This document shows, piece after piece, positions 22,757-33,000 of a DNA stretch of 64,000 bases. This DNA comes from Rachicladosporium sp. CCFEE 5018 (taxonomy: Eukaryota > Ascomycota > Dothideomycetes > Cladosporiales > Cladosporiaceae), in assembly GCA_002077045.2 (NCBI GenBank), contig KZ111163.1, forward strand, positions 493,791 through 557,790, in the 5' to 3' direction. Within the stretch, counting starts at the first letter, position 1; every line of letters starts with the position of its first letter. Made by a program: the position numbers and the translations under genes. The notes under the pieces were generated by a model that worked only from the letters and a program-made list of their open reading frames with translations, had not been told where the DNA came from and did no database searches.

Positions 22757-23353
22757 ATGGCCGTCCCCCTAACCACCACCGCCCAGAACTTCAGCGGCAC
22801 CTACACCATGAACAAAACCCTCGGCGACAGCTCCGACGAAATGCTCAAAATGCAAAACATCGGCTGGATCGTGCGCAAAGTCATCGCCAACTCCGCAGTA
22901 ACCACCACCTTGAAGCAATACACCGATGACAAGGGTCTGCAGAAGATTGATTTGGAGCAGCTGAGTACGGGGGGGATGAAGACTGATGAGGAGAGGTTTC
23001 TGGATTGGGAGTGGAGGGATACGACGGATAAGGTTTGGGGGAAGGTCAAGGGGCGGGCAAGGTATGTTGTTGTTTGTTGTGGGAGGTTGTGGGAGGGATT
23101 GGTGCTGACTTGAGGCAGGTTGATAAAGGTTGACACGATTACCGACCCGTACTTGAAGGAGGGGTGGAGCCAGGACTGCCTTGAGGGCGAGGTGTTGGAG
23201 AACGAGATCGAAAGTCTGACGGAGGGATGGAAGGTGTTGCAGATTTGGGGGTTTGCTGAGGTTGATGGGAAGAGGCGGCAGGTCAGGCGCGTGAGGTGTA
23301 ATAAGGTCAAGAAGGAGTTGAAGATTCGGTTGGTGTATGACTGGCAGGCTTGA
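22757..23353 (+). CDS. Lipocalin-like (calycin) fungal protein
   Basis: Exons are 22757-23061 and 23119-23353 (57-bp intron), giving 179 residues with no signal peptide. It begins with FSGTYTMNKTLGDSSDEML and continues with alternating strands, a DWEWRDTTDKVWGKVKGRAR segment before the splice site, and a final part with LQIWGFAEV and the ending KIRLVYDWQA. This pattern resembles a family of small fungal proteins with a lipocalin/fatty-acid-binding fold, some induced in stress or by secondary metabolism. Ligand and role are unknown. The fold assignment comes from the overall pattern and not from a search. Confidence 0.65.
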
Positions 23354-23924
23354 GCTGGCGACTATGCGTTGTAGGGGTTGTATCTAGGGTTTCCGGCTGC
23401 TGCGATACTGACTACCACGGAGTCAGTAAAGGATTATGTAGACAGACGCAAAGTAGTGAGATGTATCTTCGTGCGTTCAGAGAGAAGATTAGAAGTCCGC
23501 ATCAGCCTGTGTAGAGTGATGTCTGGGTAAGTGCTGTGAAGCCGAATCCGAGGAACATCAGCTCAAGGCTCTTGGTCTAAGGATGACTGAAGTTTCTCAT
23601 CACTGCATGTAGGGGAAGAGGTACTGGACTGACCGATTGGTGCTATCGCCTTGCACAAATAAGTTCCACGAGGTTCTCGGTCCTTTGACCGAGACGGTCC
23701 CGACCAGGTTCTGCTATGCATCACCTACGTGTCCACACGCGGCGATTGATGGAAGATTTCGCCGCGCCACGTCGTTGACCTCGTGGCTAGACGATATTCG
23801 CGGCAATGGAGTCGCAGGGTGTGCTCTGCCGTGTTGAGCCCGATGAGACTGCTCACGATCAATGGTTCAGAAGAGGGTAGGATGATATTGAAGCAGGGCG
23901 ATCCATATTTTGAAGGTCTGCCCA
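23354..23924. other. Intergenic region
   Basis: This is the 3' region between convergent genes. No coding or RNA gene is recognised. Confidence 0.4.
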
Positions 23925-24762
23925 TCAATAATCGAGCTCAACACTCGCAGACTTTAGCTCGTCAAGCTCGCGCACAAGGCGGCGATGCGTCCTTGCACCT
24001 TCCACCGGGTACTGCTTCTCGACATACTTCTCCCACTTTCGCTTGTGTCGTTCGTCGTACGGAACTTCTTCCTTTCGTATTCGTTTGTCCTTCGAGGAGC
24101 TGTTTGTAGCATGCGAGCTCTCACTGCGACTGCTTTGAGATTGCTGCCTCGGTGCCGGTCGCGACTTTGCGTGTTTGTGCTTAGTACTTGCGAAGGCTCG
24201 AAGCTCTGGCTCAAGGCTTGAGTCGCGTGAGCGAGGTAAGCGAGGATCCAGCTCCAGCACATCGGGCGTGTCGATCGCTTGTGGTTCGTACTCAGCATTG
24301 TCGTCATTGGCCCCGTCGGCATTCTGCGCGTTCTGAAGAGCCACCATCTCGCTGTGGCGAAACATAGCAATCTGCTCATCAGTGAGGGACCGCTTCGCTC
24401 CATCATCGTACCATCCAAGGCCATCCGGGTCATCAGCGATCTGCAGCTCTAGTGGATCGCCGAGAGCCTGCTCAGCACTGACGAAAAAGGTCTCAGGTTT
24501 GGTGTCATCGCCAAAATGAAAGAACTGGAAAGCCAAGAGATCATCCTTACGCTGCAGTCAGTACTTACCTCGTCACTTCTGGCACTGTACAACGCGTTAT
24601 TACCTCTGTGACTGTGGGGACGACCAATTGCGGCTCATGCACGCAGCTTTGCGAGCCCATCTGAGTCGTCTTTACAGCGCGCCGAGCCTCCTTCTTGGCT
24701 TGCGTCTTCGCCTTTGAGGCTTGCTTCCAATTTCGCTCCCGAGCAGCTCGACCGTGTGGCAT
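23925..24762 (-). CDS. DUF3807 family protein
   Basis: I infer exons 24762-24604 and 24551-23925 (52-bp intron with a CTGAC branch site), giving 261 residues. The join places RKDDLLAFQFFHFG in frame, matching the DUF3807 start, with LGWYDDGAKRSLTDEQIAMFRHSE as its core. The rest is charged and low in complexity and ends with a basic, probably coiled-coil stretch (HKRKWEKYVEKQYPVEGA). The N-terminal exon is Lys/Arg/Ala-rich. The function of DUF3807 is unknown. The basic ends suggest a nuclear or nucleolar location. The first exon is less certain than the second. Confidence 0.65.
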
Positions 24763-25034
24763 GTGGAGTCGTTGACGAAGTATTGGCGGCGCGGTGCCAA
24801 TCAAATTGTGTCAAATCATGAGCGTGACAGGAATGAGAGTCGCGTAGAAGGTCGCGCTTTGGAGTAGTATTGCGCGGCAGGACGTTTCTCCGCTGCCGTG
24901 CCTTTTACGTTTCTCCCAGAGCTCCGAGCAAGAAGTGACGAGTGGCCAGTGATCCCAGCTAGTTCATGACTGCTTGCTCCAACGTTTCTTGTTCTCTTCG
25001 AAACGTACTGCCCTTGGGCACACTCGCCGCGACC

Positions 25035-25628
25035 ATGTCGGCAGTACTCATGACCAACGTAGACAAGAAGTTGCTTCGTACGACCAAATTCCCTCCGGAG
25101 TTCGACAAGAAAGTTGACATGGAAAAGGTCAATGTGCCTGTGATCAAGAAGTGGGTGGCCGACGAAATAGCCCGAATCCTCAATAGCGACGACGATATCG
25201 TCGCAGAGCTAGTCTACAATGTACTCGAGGAAGCACGATACGTAAATCTAGCCTCAAGCTGGCAGAAATGAGCGATGGCTGACCTCCCATAGCCCAAGAT
25301 CAAAGAGCTGCAAATCCTCATTACCGGCTTCCTGGACAAAGACGCGCCGAAGTTCAGCAAAGATCTGTGGAAGCTTCTGATGAGTGCGCAGAATGGTGCC
25401 AAGGGTGTACCGCAAGAGCTCCTTGAGGCAAAGAAGCAAGAGCTGGAACAGCAGCAGGTGAGCATTGGATCTACGCAGATGAAATGTGCAGCACTGACAG
25501 TACATAGGTGGAAGAAGAGAAAGCGAAACAGGAAGCGATCAAGCGCCAGCAAGCTGAGCAAGAGCGAGAGCGTGAGCTGGCTCGCACGCGAGATCGCGAA
25601 CGAGACAATCGCCGAGGCCGCGGTGGCT
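25035..25628 (+). CDS. SRRM1-like PWI-domain splicing factor, 5' part before gap
   Basis: Exons 25035-25241, 25293-25457 and 25508 onward encode the PWI domain of an SRm160/SRRM1-like protein (VIKKWVADEI, LVYNVLEEARY, ITGFLDKDAPKFSKDLW). A Glu/Arg-rich start of the RS region then runs into the gap. PWI domains bind nucleic acids, and the protein is a splicing coactivator. Sequence from 25098 on is repeated after the gap (25729 on), so this and the next entry are probably one gene of about 403 residues. Confidence 0.8.
25098..25628. repeat. 531-bp overlap, copy before gap
   Basis: This matches 25729-26259 at a constant offset of 631, with a handful of substitutions and no indel. It ends exactly at the gap. 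Confidence 0.92.
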
Positions 25629-25728
25629 NNNNNNNNNNNNNNNNNNNNNNNNNNNNNNNNNNNNNNNNNNNNNNNNNNNNNNNNNNNNNNNNNNNNNNNN
25701 NNNNNNNNNNNNNNNNNNNNNNNNNNNN
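25629..25728. other. Assembly gap (100 N)
   Basis: The run is exactly 100 N and is flanked by a 531-bp overlap, as at the first gap. Confidence 0.98.
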
Positions 25729-26259
25729 GAGTTCGACAAGAAAGTTGACATGGAAAAGGTCAATGTGCCTGTGATCAAGAAGTGGGTGGCCGACGAAATA
25801 GCCCGAATCCTCAATAGCGACGACGATATCGTCGCAGAGCTAGTCTACAATGTACTCGAGGAAGCACGATACGTAAATCTAGCCTCAAGCTGGCAGAAAT
25901 GGGCAATGGCTAACCTCCCATAGCCCAAGATCAAAGAGCTGCAAATCCTCATTACCGGCTTCCTTGACAAAGACGCGCCGAAGTTCAGCAAAGACCTGTG
26001 GAAGCTTCTGATGAGTGCGCAGAATGGTGCCAAGGGTGTACCGCAAGAGCTCCTTGAGGCAAAGAAGCAAGAGCTGGAACAGCAGCAGGTGAGCATTGGA
26101 TCTACGCAGATGAAATGTGCAGCACTGACAGTACATAGGTGGAAGAAGAGAAAGCGAAGCAGGAAGCGATCAAGCGCCAGCAAGCTGAGCAAGAGCGAGA
26201 GCGTGAGCTGGCTCGCACGCGAGATCGCGAACGAGACAATCGCCGAGGCCGCGGTGGCT
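25729..26259. repeat. 531-bp overlap, copy after gap
   Basis: Begins directly after the gap and repeats 25098-25628. Confidence 0.92.
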
Positions 26260-26978
26260 TCGGCGGCCGAGACAGTGATCGCAGACCTACTTACAGAGAC
26301 TCGCGTTCTCCACCTCCAAGGACACGGGACGATCGATACAGAGCGGCACCACCAACACGCGGTATTGACAGCTACATCCCAGGCCGCGGACAGCGTGACG
26401 ATCGGCCACGTCGTCGACGATCGCCGAGCTATCATCGATCGCCCACTCGATCGCCGTCCCCTCGACCTCGCCGTCGACGACACAGCTCTGCGAGCAAGTC
26501 GAGATCGCGTTCTCCGCCACGAAAGGTCCGCAAGAACAGCGATGAGGCAGACCGCAGCGTGGACGTGAAGGAGAAGAGCCAGAAACATCGGGGGAGCAGC
26601 AAAGACTCCCACTCACGTTCTCCAACCCGCAAACGTCGCTCACGATCTCCCAGACGCCGCCCCGAAATCCACCGCCGCCAACGATCGCCCTCATACTCCG
26701 ATCGAAGCCGCTCACCACCGCGCAAGAAGCGCTCTCGTAGAGACTCGCCGTCTCGATCCCGGTCCCCTCCTCCACACCGCCGGCGCAATAGCTCGAGCAC
26801 CCGCCTTCGATCACGGACACCCCCGAGAAGGACAGAGAAGCACAAAGAGAAGGAGGATCTGCTGGGGAAGCCCGACAGGCGTGATAAGCGCAGGCTGAGT
26901 CCAGGTAGGTTGAGCGTTGCTTCGAGTCGAAGTGAGACACCGCAGCAGAAGGCGGGCAGTAGCGCAGACGACAAGTGA
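25729..26978 (+). CDS. SRRM1-like PWI/RS-domain splicing factor, main part
   Basis: Exon remains are 25729-25872, 25924-26088 and 26139-26978. The first starts mid-codon series because of the gap. The PWI domain is followed by a long Arg/Ser-rich tail with many SPSPRP, RSRSP and SPPRKKRSRR blocks, the mark of SR-related splicing coactivators. An alternative 3' end is possible. A donor at 26906 and an acceptor at 26948 (43-bp intron) would switch to a frame ending at 27096 with a DCTVCKSSEEAILREQ stretch. I cannot tell which end is used. Located in the nucleus, presumably speckle-like or spliceosomal. Confidence 0.8.
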
Positions 26979-27115
26979 GGTCGATGACATGCTCGACATC
27001 ACAGACACACCACCAAGAGACTGCACGGTCTGCAAGAGCTCAGAAGAAGCCATCTTGCGAGAGCAGCACAACAGGCAAGATCAGATGCAGTGGTGAGCAT
27101 ACTTCATTTCAGTAG

Positions 27116-27325
27116 CTATATAACAGCACACTTGAATGGCAGTCCACAAGGCCCCTCACTCTTGTTCTCCTCCCGCGCCTGCGGTGCAGAAGAAGTCTGC
27201 TGTGCTTGTCCGCTCGTGCCAGCACCATTGGTCGTCGCTGCTGCTGGTGCTGCCGTGGTGGCCGGCTCGGACTTCGCAGCAGCTGCTACAGGCTCCTCGG
27301 CCTTCTTCTCGCCGCCATCTAGTCA
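27116..27325 (-). other. Putative stop-codon readthrough extension ending in a CaaX box
   Basis: The quinone-reductase frame ends with TGA (27325-27323) followed by CTA G, the motif known for efficient UGA readthrough in fungi and animals. The same frame then encodes 68 residues and a TAG at 27118-27116. The extension is an Ala/Thr/Pro-rich linker, a charged REENKSEG stretch, and CGLPFKCAVI at the end. This provides a CaaX prenylation box with another cysteine eight residues before the end that could be palmitoylated. None of the GT donors in exon 3 paired with the CTAG acceptor keeps the frame, so splicing does not easily explain it. Confidence 0.65.
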
Positions 27326-28076
27326 CGCGAAGTTGACGCGAGCCACGGTCTCGTAGAACATTTTGCCCTGGGCAGTAGCAACCCTGAGCTCCTTCTCGGT
27401 GGGCTGGCGAGAGCCATCGCCGCTCTGTAATGGCTGTCAGTGAGCGCACTGTCAAGAACTGCATGATCAAAACTCACCGCGAAAGTACCAGCGCCCCAAG
27501 CTGATCCACCACGGACCTCAGAGTTGTCACCGAGATCTGGGAACACAGTCTTGTACCCAAGCGGCACGTAAATGAAACCGTGGTGAGCGAACGTGCTCAT
27601 AGTCGCCAACGCAGTGCTCTCCTGCCCGCCACCCTGCGTGGCAGTGCTGACGAACAGCCCAGCGTACTTGCCCCAGAAGCCACCAGTCTGCCACTGCCCA
27701 CCAGTGCTGTCCCAGAACTGCCTGAACTGCGCAACGTGGTTGCCGTAGCGGGTTGGGATGCCAAAGAGGATGCCATCGTACTGCTCGAGCGTGTTGGGGG
27801 AGTCGAGGGTGGGGATCGAGGAGTCCTTGGCTGGCGCGTGCATCTTTGTGAGGACTTCTTCGGGGAGAGTCTCGGGGACGCGGTAGAGGTCTACGGTGCC
27901 GCCGGCGGATTTGATGCCCTCTGCTTCGGCCTTGGCGAGTTGCTCGATGTGACCGTACATCGAGTACTGGATTGTTGTGTTAATCATGGTTCATTTGTAG
28001 TCCAATGGCTTCTTGAAAGGCCATGGGATCTAGCTTGATGTCTACCTACAAAGAGAATAGCAATCTTGGGGGCCAT
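27323..28076 (-). CDS. Flavodoxin-like NAD(P)H:quinone oxidoreductase (Pst2/Ycp4/Cla h 7 type)
   Basis: Three exons (28076-28050, 27966-27478, 27424-27323) give 205 residues, the usual length for WrbA-like proteins. The N-terminus MAPKIAILFYSMYGH forms the FMN phosphate loop. PTRYGNHVAQFRQFWD, STATQGGGQESTAL and PLGYKT are the conserved flavin-binding segments. The C-terminus DGSRQPTEKEL...ARVNFA matches the Cla h 7/Alt a 7 allergen family. The enzymes reduce quinones by two electrons against oxidative stress, and yeast homologues associate with eisosomes at the plasma membrane. The stop is TGA followed by CTAG, a readthrough context, and the frame stays open to 27116 (separate entry). Confidence 0.92.
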
Positions 28077-30248
28077 GGCGACGGTGTTGTGAAGTTTGTT
28101 TGATTGAGGTTTGAGTGAAATTGCAAATGGAAAGAAAATTGGGTGAGGAGAGGCAGTAAAGTGAGCTGACAGAACGGATGTATATATCTTCTCACCCCAC
28201 CTCAATCCATATTACATCGAAGCTTCAAGAGCGCTCGACTGCATCAAAAGCCCCTCTTCCGAATCAAGAGAGGTTAATTATGCAGTGTTTCAGACTGCCG
28301 ATGAGATGCCGTGCCAATCACTACGCTTTAGTGTGGAGACTGTCTGACTTGCAGCGTGGTAAGCAGTTGGTCATTCGAGATGTTCGCGCCCTCAACCTTG
28401 TGTTTGGCGGTCAGATCAGATTGCGGTGGCTTTCCGCGATTGGCAATCGAAAGTCGTTCGCAAGCAGTTGAAGCGCGACTCGAAGACCGACCATCGCAGA
28501 GCGTGCCACATCACCGGCGAGCAGTTGCTGTAGCTGTAGATTACCTGCGGAGTCAGCGCCGCGGTTTACTTCAGCGACCTTGCTTAGAGAGCCAGCAGCG
28601 CGTCGACAAAACTGGACTACCTCCATCAGATTATCTGCCAGTGGTAGTCCTGCTTACAGCTGTATGCGGCTGCATATCTTGCCAGATCTTGCAGCAATGA
28701 ATTGAGGGGTGATATCGATTGATTCCAGATCGCTTGCCGCTTATGCAATCACCTCGAAGCACGGGTTTGCGGTGAAAGGATTACTGCGCGTGGTACCTGC
28801 ATACATCAGATTAGAGGCCACGCTAGCGAGTGTGCGTAAACGGCAAGATTCGATCGCGAGGGACGTGAGGAATGGGACCTGAATGCTGAAGCCCACGTGG
28901 AGCTCGGCTTAAGGCATGAACATTGTTTGTTGCAGACTGATCGACACAGAAGCAGGTGAATGAGGTATCGCAAAGCGACAGAATAATGCTGGTGAACGGA
29001 CCGAGCGGGCTTATAGACTTCTCATCCCGGATCTTCGGCCTTGGACAGACTTCGCGTTGTCGGACGTGAATCGTTGCGATCACTATCAGTGAATAAGATG
29101 TTGGTGGTGTCTGTGCCTCACCGGCGGCGCTCAGATTGCCAAACAGCGAAAACGTTACCTTCACCTAGCCCGAGATCCTGAGATCCTCGTGCCGTGGCCG
29201 ACTACACTGCGAGTCTCGCTCTACTCCTGCATCCACGGAGAACGAGCTTCACTTTCGGCGTGGGCATTCAGTATTCTCGAGCGCACTATAGCCGCATTCC
29301 TCACGCTGTAATGCGATCAGTACATACCACGCTCTCTCATGTTTTCCAGCGGGTGGACTACGGAGAGCAGATGGATGGTGAAAGATGACATGCCTGAAAT
29401 TCGAGGCATGTTCGTGGTTACGTCATCTTACCTGCTTACGCGATTCTCGGACCCTCCTTCGCAGCTGATTACTCTGCTTCGACGTCTTCGACTCACAGCG
29501 ATCTAACCCCGACATCCGGTGCGATACGTGATCACTATCGTCCGTCTCGACTCTGATGCTGGCTACTGTTACTTTGTCAGCGCCCTTTGAGCGGACTAGC
29601 GGTGGCAAGTCTGCTGCAGATCTGCCGCTGCATGCTTAGTTCACGCAGAGTTGTCCTTTAGACTGCGGCTCTACGCAATCGGCGCTGTTATGCAGCCCTA
29701 CGACGATCATGCGCGGTGCACGGTCGGAATGCTACCCATTAAGTCAGGTCGCCGGCGCGATACTTTGAAAGGTATGCCTAGCAGACTATGCGTTGCCGTA
29801 TGGCCAGGCCTCGCGAAGCATGCCGTGGCCTAGATGGCGGTATCGGGACCTCAAGCACACGCGAAAGCGCGGCCAGGTAGCCAGTCATCTTGCATCCCCT
29901 ATATGAGCTGGTAGGTGGCGATTTTATTTTCTCGTTGCCTACCTGAAGATGCCACACACACCCGCACAGACCTCTAGCGTTTCAACTTCAACTGGTGCAT
30001 TCTGCCGGACAGCTGCGACCTACCCTACCCCACGTGGTGATCGGTCAGCCGAGCGGCGCACGCGAACCGCATGGGCTGCAGTGGAAGGTCGCTCATGGTG
30101 CATCATGTCGACGGCATGCAGTTGCGCTCGGGAACCGGCGAAGATGCGTGCATCTCCCAACATATACCCGGAGGACGTCGTACCTCTGGTCAGGACTACA
30201 ACATCAAGATCACCCGACGTACACCTTCTGCCACAAGTTTGCCTGGAG
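28077..30248. other. Long intergenic region
   Basis: No recognised gene lies between the divergent quinone-reductase and conserved-protein genes. Small frames lack domains. From 29949 a frame with an ATG is open into the next gene (see that entry), so the 5' limit on the right is uncertain. Confidence 0.4.
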
Positions 30249-31128
30249 ATGAACTCTACCCTCACCACGGAACAGCGGATCGCCCTTTGCAAGGCCGCCG
30301 TGATACGTATCCGGACCATGCTCCGAGAGTCTCCTGGCGACTGGCGGGAGTACATCAATCTTGCGCACATGGTGACACAGCATTTGGAGACGATACCTCT
30401 CGCACAGTTCGGCCCTCTCAACGAGCAGACATGGATGATTACTAGCCTACAACAGCTAGCCATCCTGAATATGAGCGATGCTACTCTCGCGGACGTTGCG
30501 ATGTGGTGCTCGCGTGCCTGGCTAGGGATACTGGTACGTGAACAAGAGAGCCTGGCTGCACTACATGGGGTCGGACGATTATGGCTCGCACGAGCCCAAC
30601 CGGCTTTGACAAGAGTGCATCGAATCGATGGCAGCAACTCGTCTAGCGGCTCAAGCTCACGGCCCTCGGTGGTATCCTTTACGTCAAGCGAGGACGAGCG
30701 TCAGTCGCTGCAAGCTACGAGAGAGGCGGAGGCTAGAGTGGGGACGCCAGACTACATCGAGGCTCGTGGCTTCTTGCAACCCGCAACGGAGTATCTCGAG
30801 CGCGCAGTCGCCTCTGCGCGTTCTCAGAATCTCTTATCGGGGGATTTACTCTCAGTGGTGAGTGACATGGTACACTATCAGCGAGCGAGCATGCTAACAC
30901 CACAAGACTGCCGAATCATACATGTCACTGGGGAACGTCTCAAGCCCTCGAGTCAACGAAGATTACTACCGGCGTGCTGTGCGACTTCTGCGCGCGGCTA
31001 CGCTGCTTCCGGACTACACACTTTCGAGGTATCTAGCTGGGTAAGTCAACACGATGGAGTATGGCGGCTCAGACAGGTTCTAATTCGGTCACAGGTATCT
31101 TGAGGAGTACGGGCGACTCGTGGAATGA
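30249..31128 (+). CDS. Conserved fungal protein, TPR-like helical repeats
   Basis: Exons are 30249-30857, 30907-31040 and 31095-31128 (introns 49 and 54 bp), giving 258 residues. The frame is open upstream to an ATG at 29949, which would add 100 residues. I prefer 30249 because related fungal proteins, as I recall them, begin close to MNSTLTTEQRIALC. The sequence is mostly helical, with a Ser-rich insert (NSSSGSSSRP) and the family's conserved segments GTPDYIEARGFLQPATEYLERA and AESYMSLGNVSS, ending YLEEYGRLVE. Helix pairs suggest tetratricopeptide-like repeats. Function unknown. Confidence 0.65.
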
Positions 31129-31790
31129 TCTATCTTTTGCATATGGCGGGTGGCTGTGACGGTGAGAACGGCAAAGTAAAGGCATGAGGCTGATTGCCAT
31201 GACGTCTGAGCAGTCTAGTGCTTAGACACTGGGCCAAGCGATGGCCCATTCATGTGTCGAGAACGCTAGTATGGCTCATCTGTCGTTGCCATCGTCCGCG
31301 ATACGTCCGAGACGGTGCATACATCATACGGGCGAACCGAGAAAGAAGGCATTGGGCTGTCAGATAGAGTGACGTTGGAGGGTCTTACATGCACATAGAT
31401 CTGCAGTCGGGTGCTGACATATGTATTTTTACGCACGGACGGTCAAGCTTTCCTCCGTCGAATTGTCGGCTCCGACTTTCCATCAGGTAGAACCCGTGCG
31501 GTGTATTGAATACTTTGATACCATCACAAATCAAATCACCCAGCGCGCAAACACATCCCTCAACACAACTCTGCCTCTATAGCCGCTGGTCAAGGTCTCT
31601 CTCACCGGTTATATCTGCTTTGACGGGCGGTCCAGATCCGATCGCATTACCAGGAGCTTTGTCAACCACATTCAGCCTTGAGCACAGCCTCGCCCTGCCG
31701 CCCACGAGTCACACTGAATACTCACCTCGCAGCGACGTCCGTTTGCGAGCTGAATTCAACCGATCGCGACTAATCTAGAGTGTTATCGCG
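31129..31790. other. Intergenic region
   Basis: Between two tandem genes. No further gene is recognised. Confidence 0.4.
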
Positions 31791-32231
31791 ATGTTGGACG
31801 AAAAGGAGCTTGTCCTTAATCCCATAGTGGGCGAAAGCGTTCAACACAACGCACGCGTAAGTCCGAGCTTCCGTCCTCGCCCTATAGACTCCCCCAAAAC
31901 CTCTCTCGCACCTCGCGGCTCGCAAACACCTGCCATGTAACCTCACTAACGCCTCTTTTCGCCACAGACCGTCTCGAACATTCGCGCCCTGACGGCCTCG
32001 CTCTTCGGAGTCGCCGCGGGTACTCTTGGACTGGAGTCATACCCAGGCTTCCTCTTCTACTTCATCGGCACTGCCGTGGTCTCGGTACTGATCTTCGCCC
32101 TCAAAGCGGACAGTAGTCCGAAGGCGTACTTCTTCCGGCCAGTCGGGGACCTGTGGGTCGGCGATCTGTTTGGAGGGCTGATGTCGTTTGTTCTTACCTG
32201 GACGCTGTTCTATGGACTTTGCAAGGCCTGA
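31791..32231 (+). CDS. EMC6: ER membrane protein complex subunit 6 (EMC6)
   Basis: Exons 31791-31856 and 31968-32231 (111-bp intron with a CTCACTAAC branch site) give 109 residues, the normal EMC6 size. ESVQHNARTVSNIRALTASL at the start is the hallmark of the family. Three hydrophobic helices follow (about 34-53, 58-75 and 92-107), with YFFRPVGDLWVGDLFGG between the last two. EMC6 is part of the membrane-embedded core of the ER insertase for tail-anchored and multi-pass proteins. Both exons are too short to stand out as open frames. Confidence 0.92.
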
Positions 32232-33000
32232 GAGAATCACGAACGCGATCGCGAGCGTGGCTGTGGGGTATTACAGGCGCCATGCTGTCGACTAGTGGGC
32301 TCAGCATCCGTATGCCTCTCGCATATGCACTGCCACGACTCCAACTCAAGCCCACGACGCTCTACAGAGTGCCAGCTCGCAGCCTCTTGCCTCAAGCGGT
32401 CGCGATGGTATGGCCTGATCATCAAGTGGAGGAACCATCGGCGTCTACGTAGGCTCCATCGTGGATGGCATCAGAACGCTCGTCGTTATGAGTGAGCAGA
32501 TGCAGATGGTTCGCTGCACCTGGACGGCAGTCGCTATGTGATCACAGTGTAACCAGCGGAGCTCAGCTGGACGACGGGTGGCTTCGAGCTTTTCCTGGCA
32601 CGCATGCAGCATCTGTCGAGAGACGGTAGATGGCTTCTGGAATTTACGGAGTAAATCAGAGATCTCGGCTAGGGAACAAGTGCTGCATACTGGATCACCA
32701 GCGCACTTGGGTTGGCTGCCAGCTTGCCTTTTGCATGCCGGGCTGCGTATCGCACTGGGTTCCACGGGGGCTTCAGTATCTACGGTAGTTTTCGGGCACG
32801 ACCACGACCACAGCAGCAGCTATTGCTCGCAGGTGGGCTGTACACGTAACCTCAGATATGTATCAGTCTCGTCAGATAGCACCCGAAGACCATATAATCT
32901 CCCTTAAGCTCCGGCTTTTCTCTTTCCCGAACTGCCGAGTCACAAGCACCTCTACAGCCCTCCAGTATTTCACCCCGCCGCTTTCGGATCAGCTTGTTCA
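32232..33000. other. Intergenic region
   Basis: Between tandem genes EMC6 and the FAH-family gene. No gene is recognised. Confidence 0.4.

Noticed and set aside
23470..23510. AGAGAAGATTAG resembling the U6 snRNA core
   Set aside because: Only about a dozen bases match. The surrounding U6 sequence and a terminal T run are missing. It lies in a 3' flank.
26287..26974. Long minus-strand frames opposite the RS tail of the SRRM1-like gene
   Set aside because: Mirror of repetitive Arg/Ser codons. The plus-strand frame has PWI and RS features.
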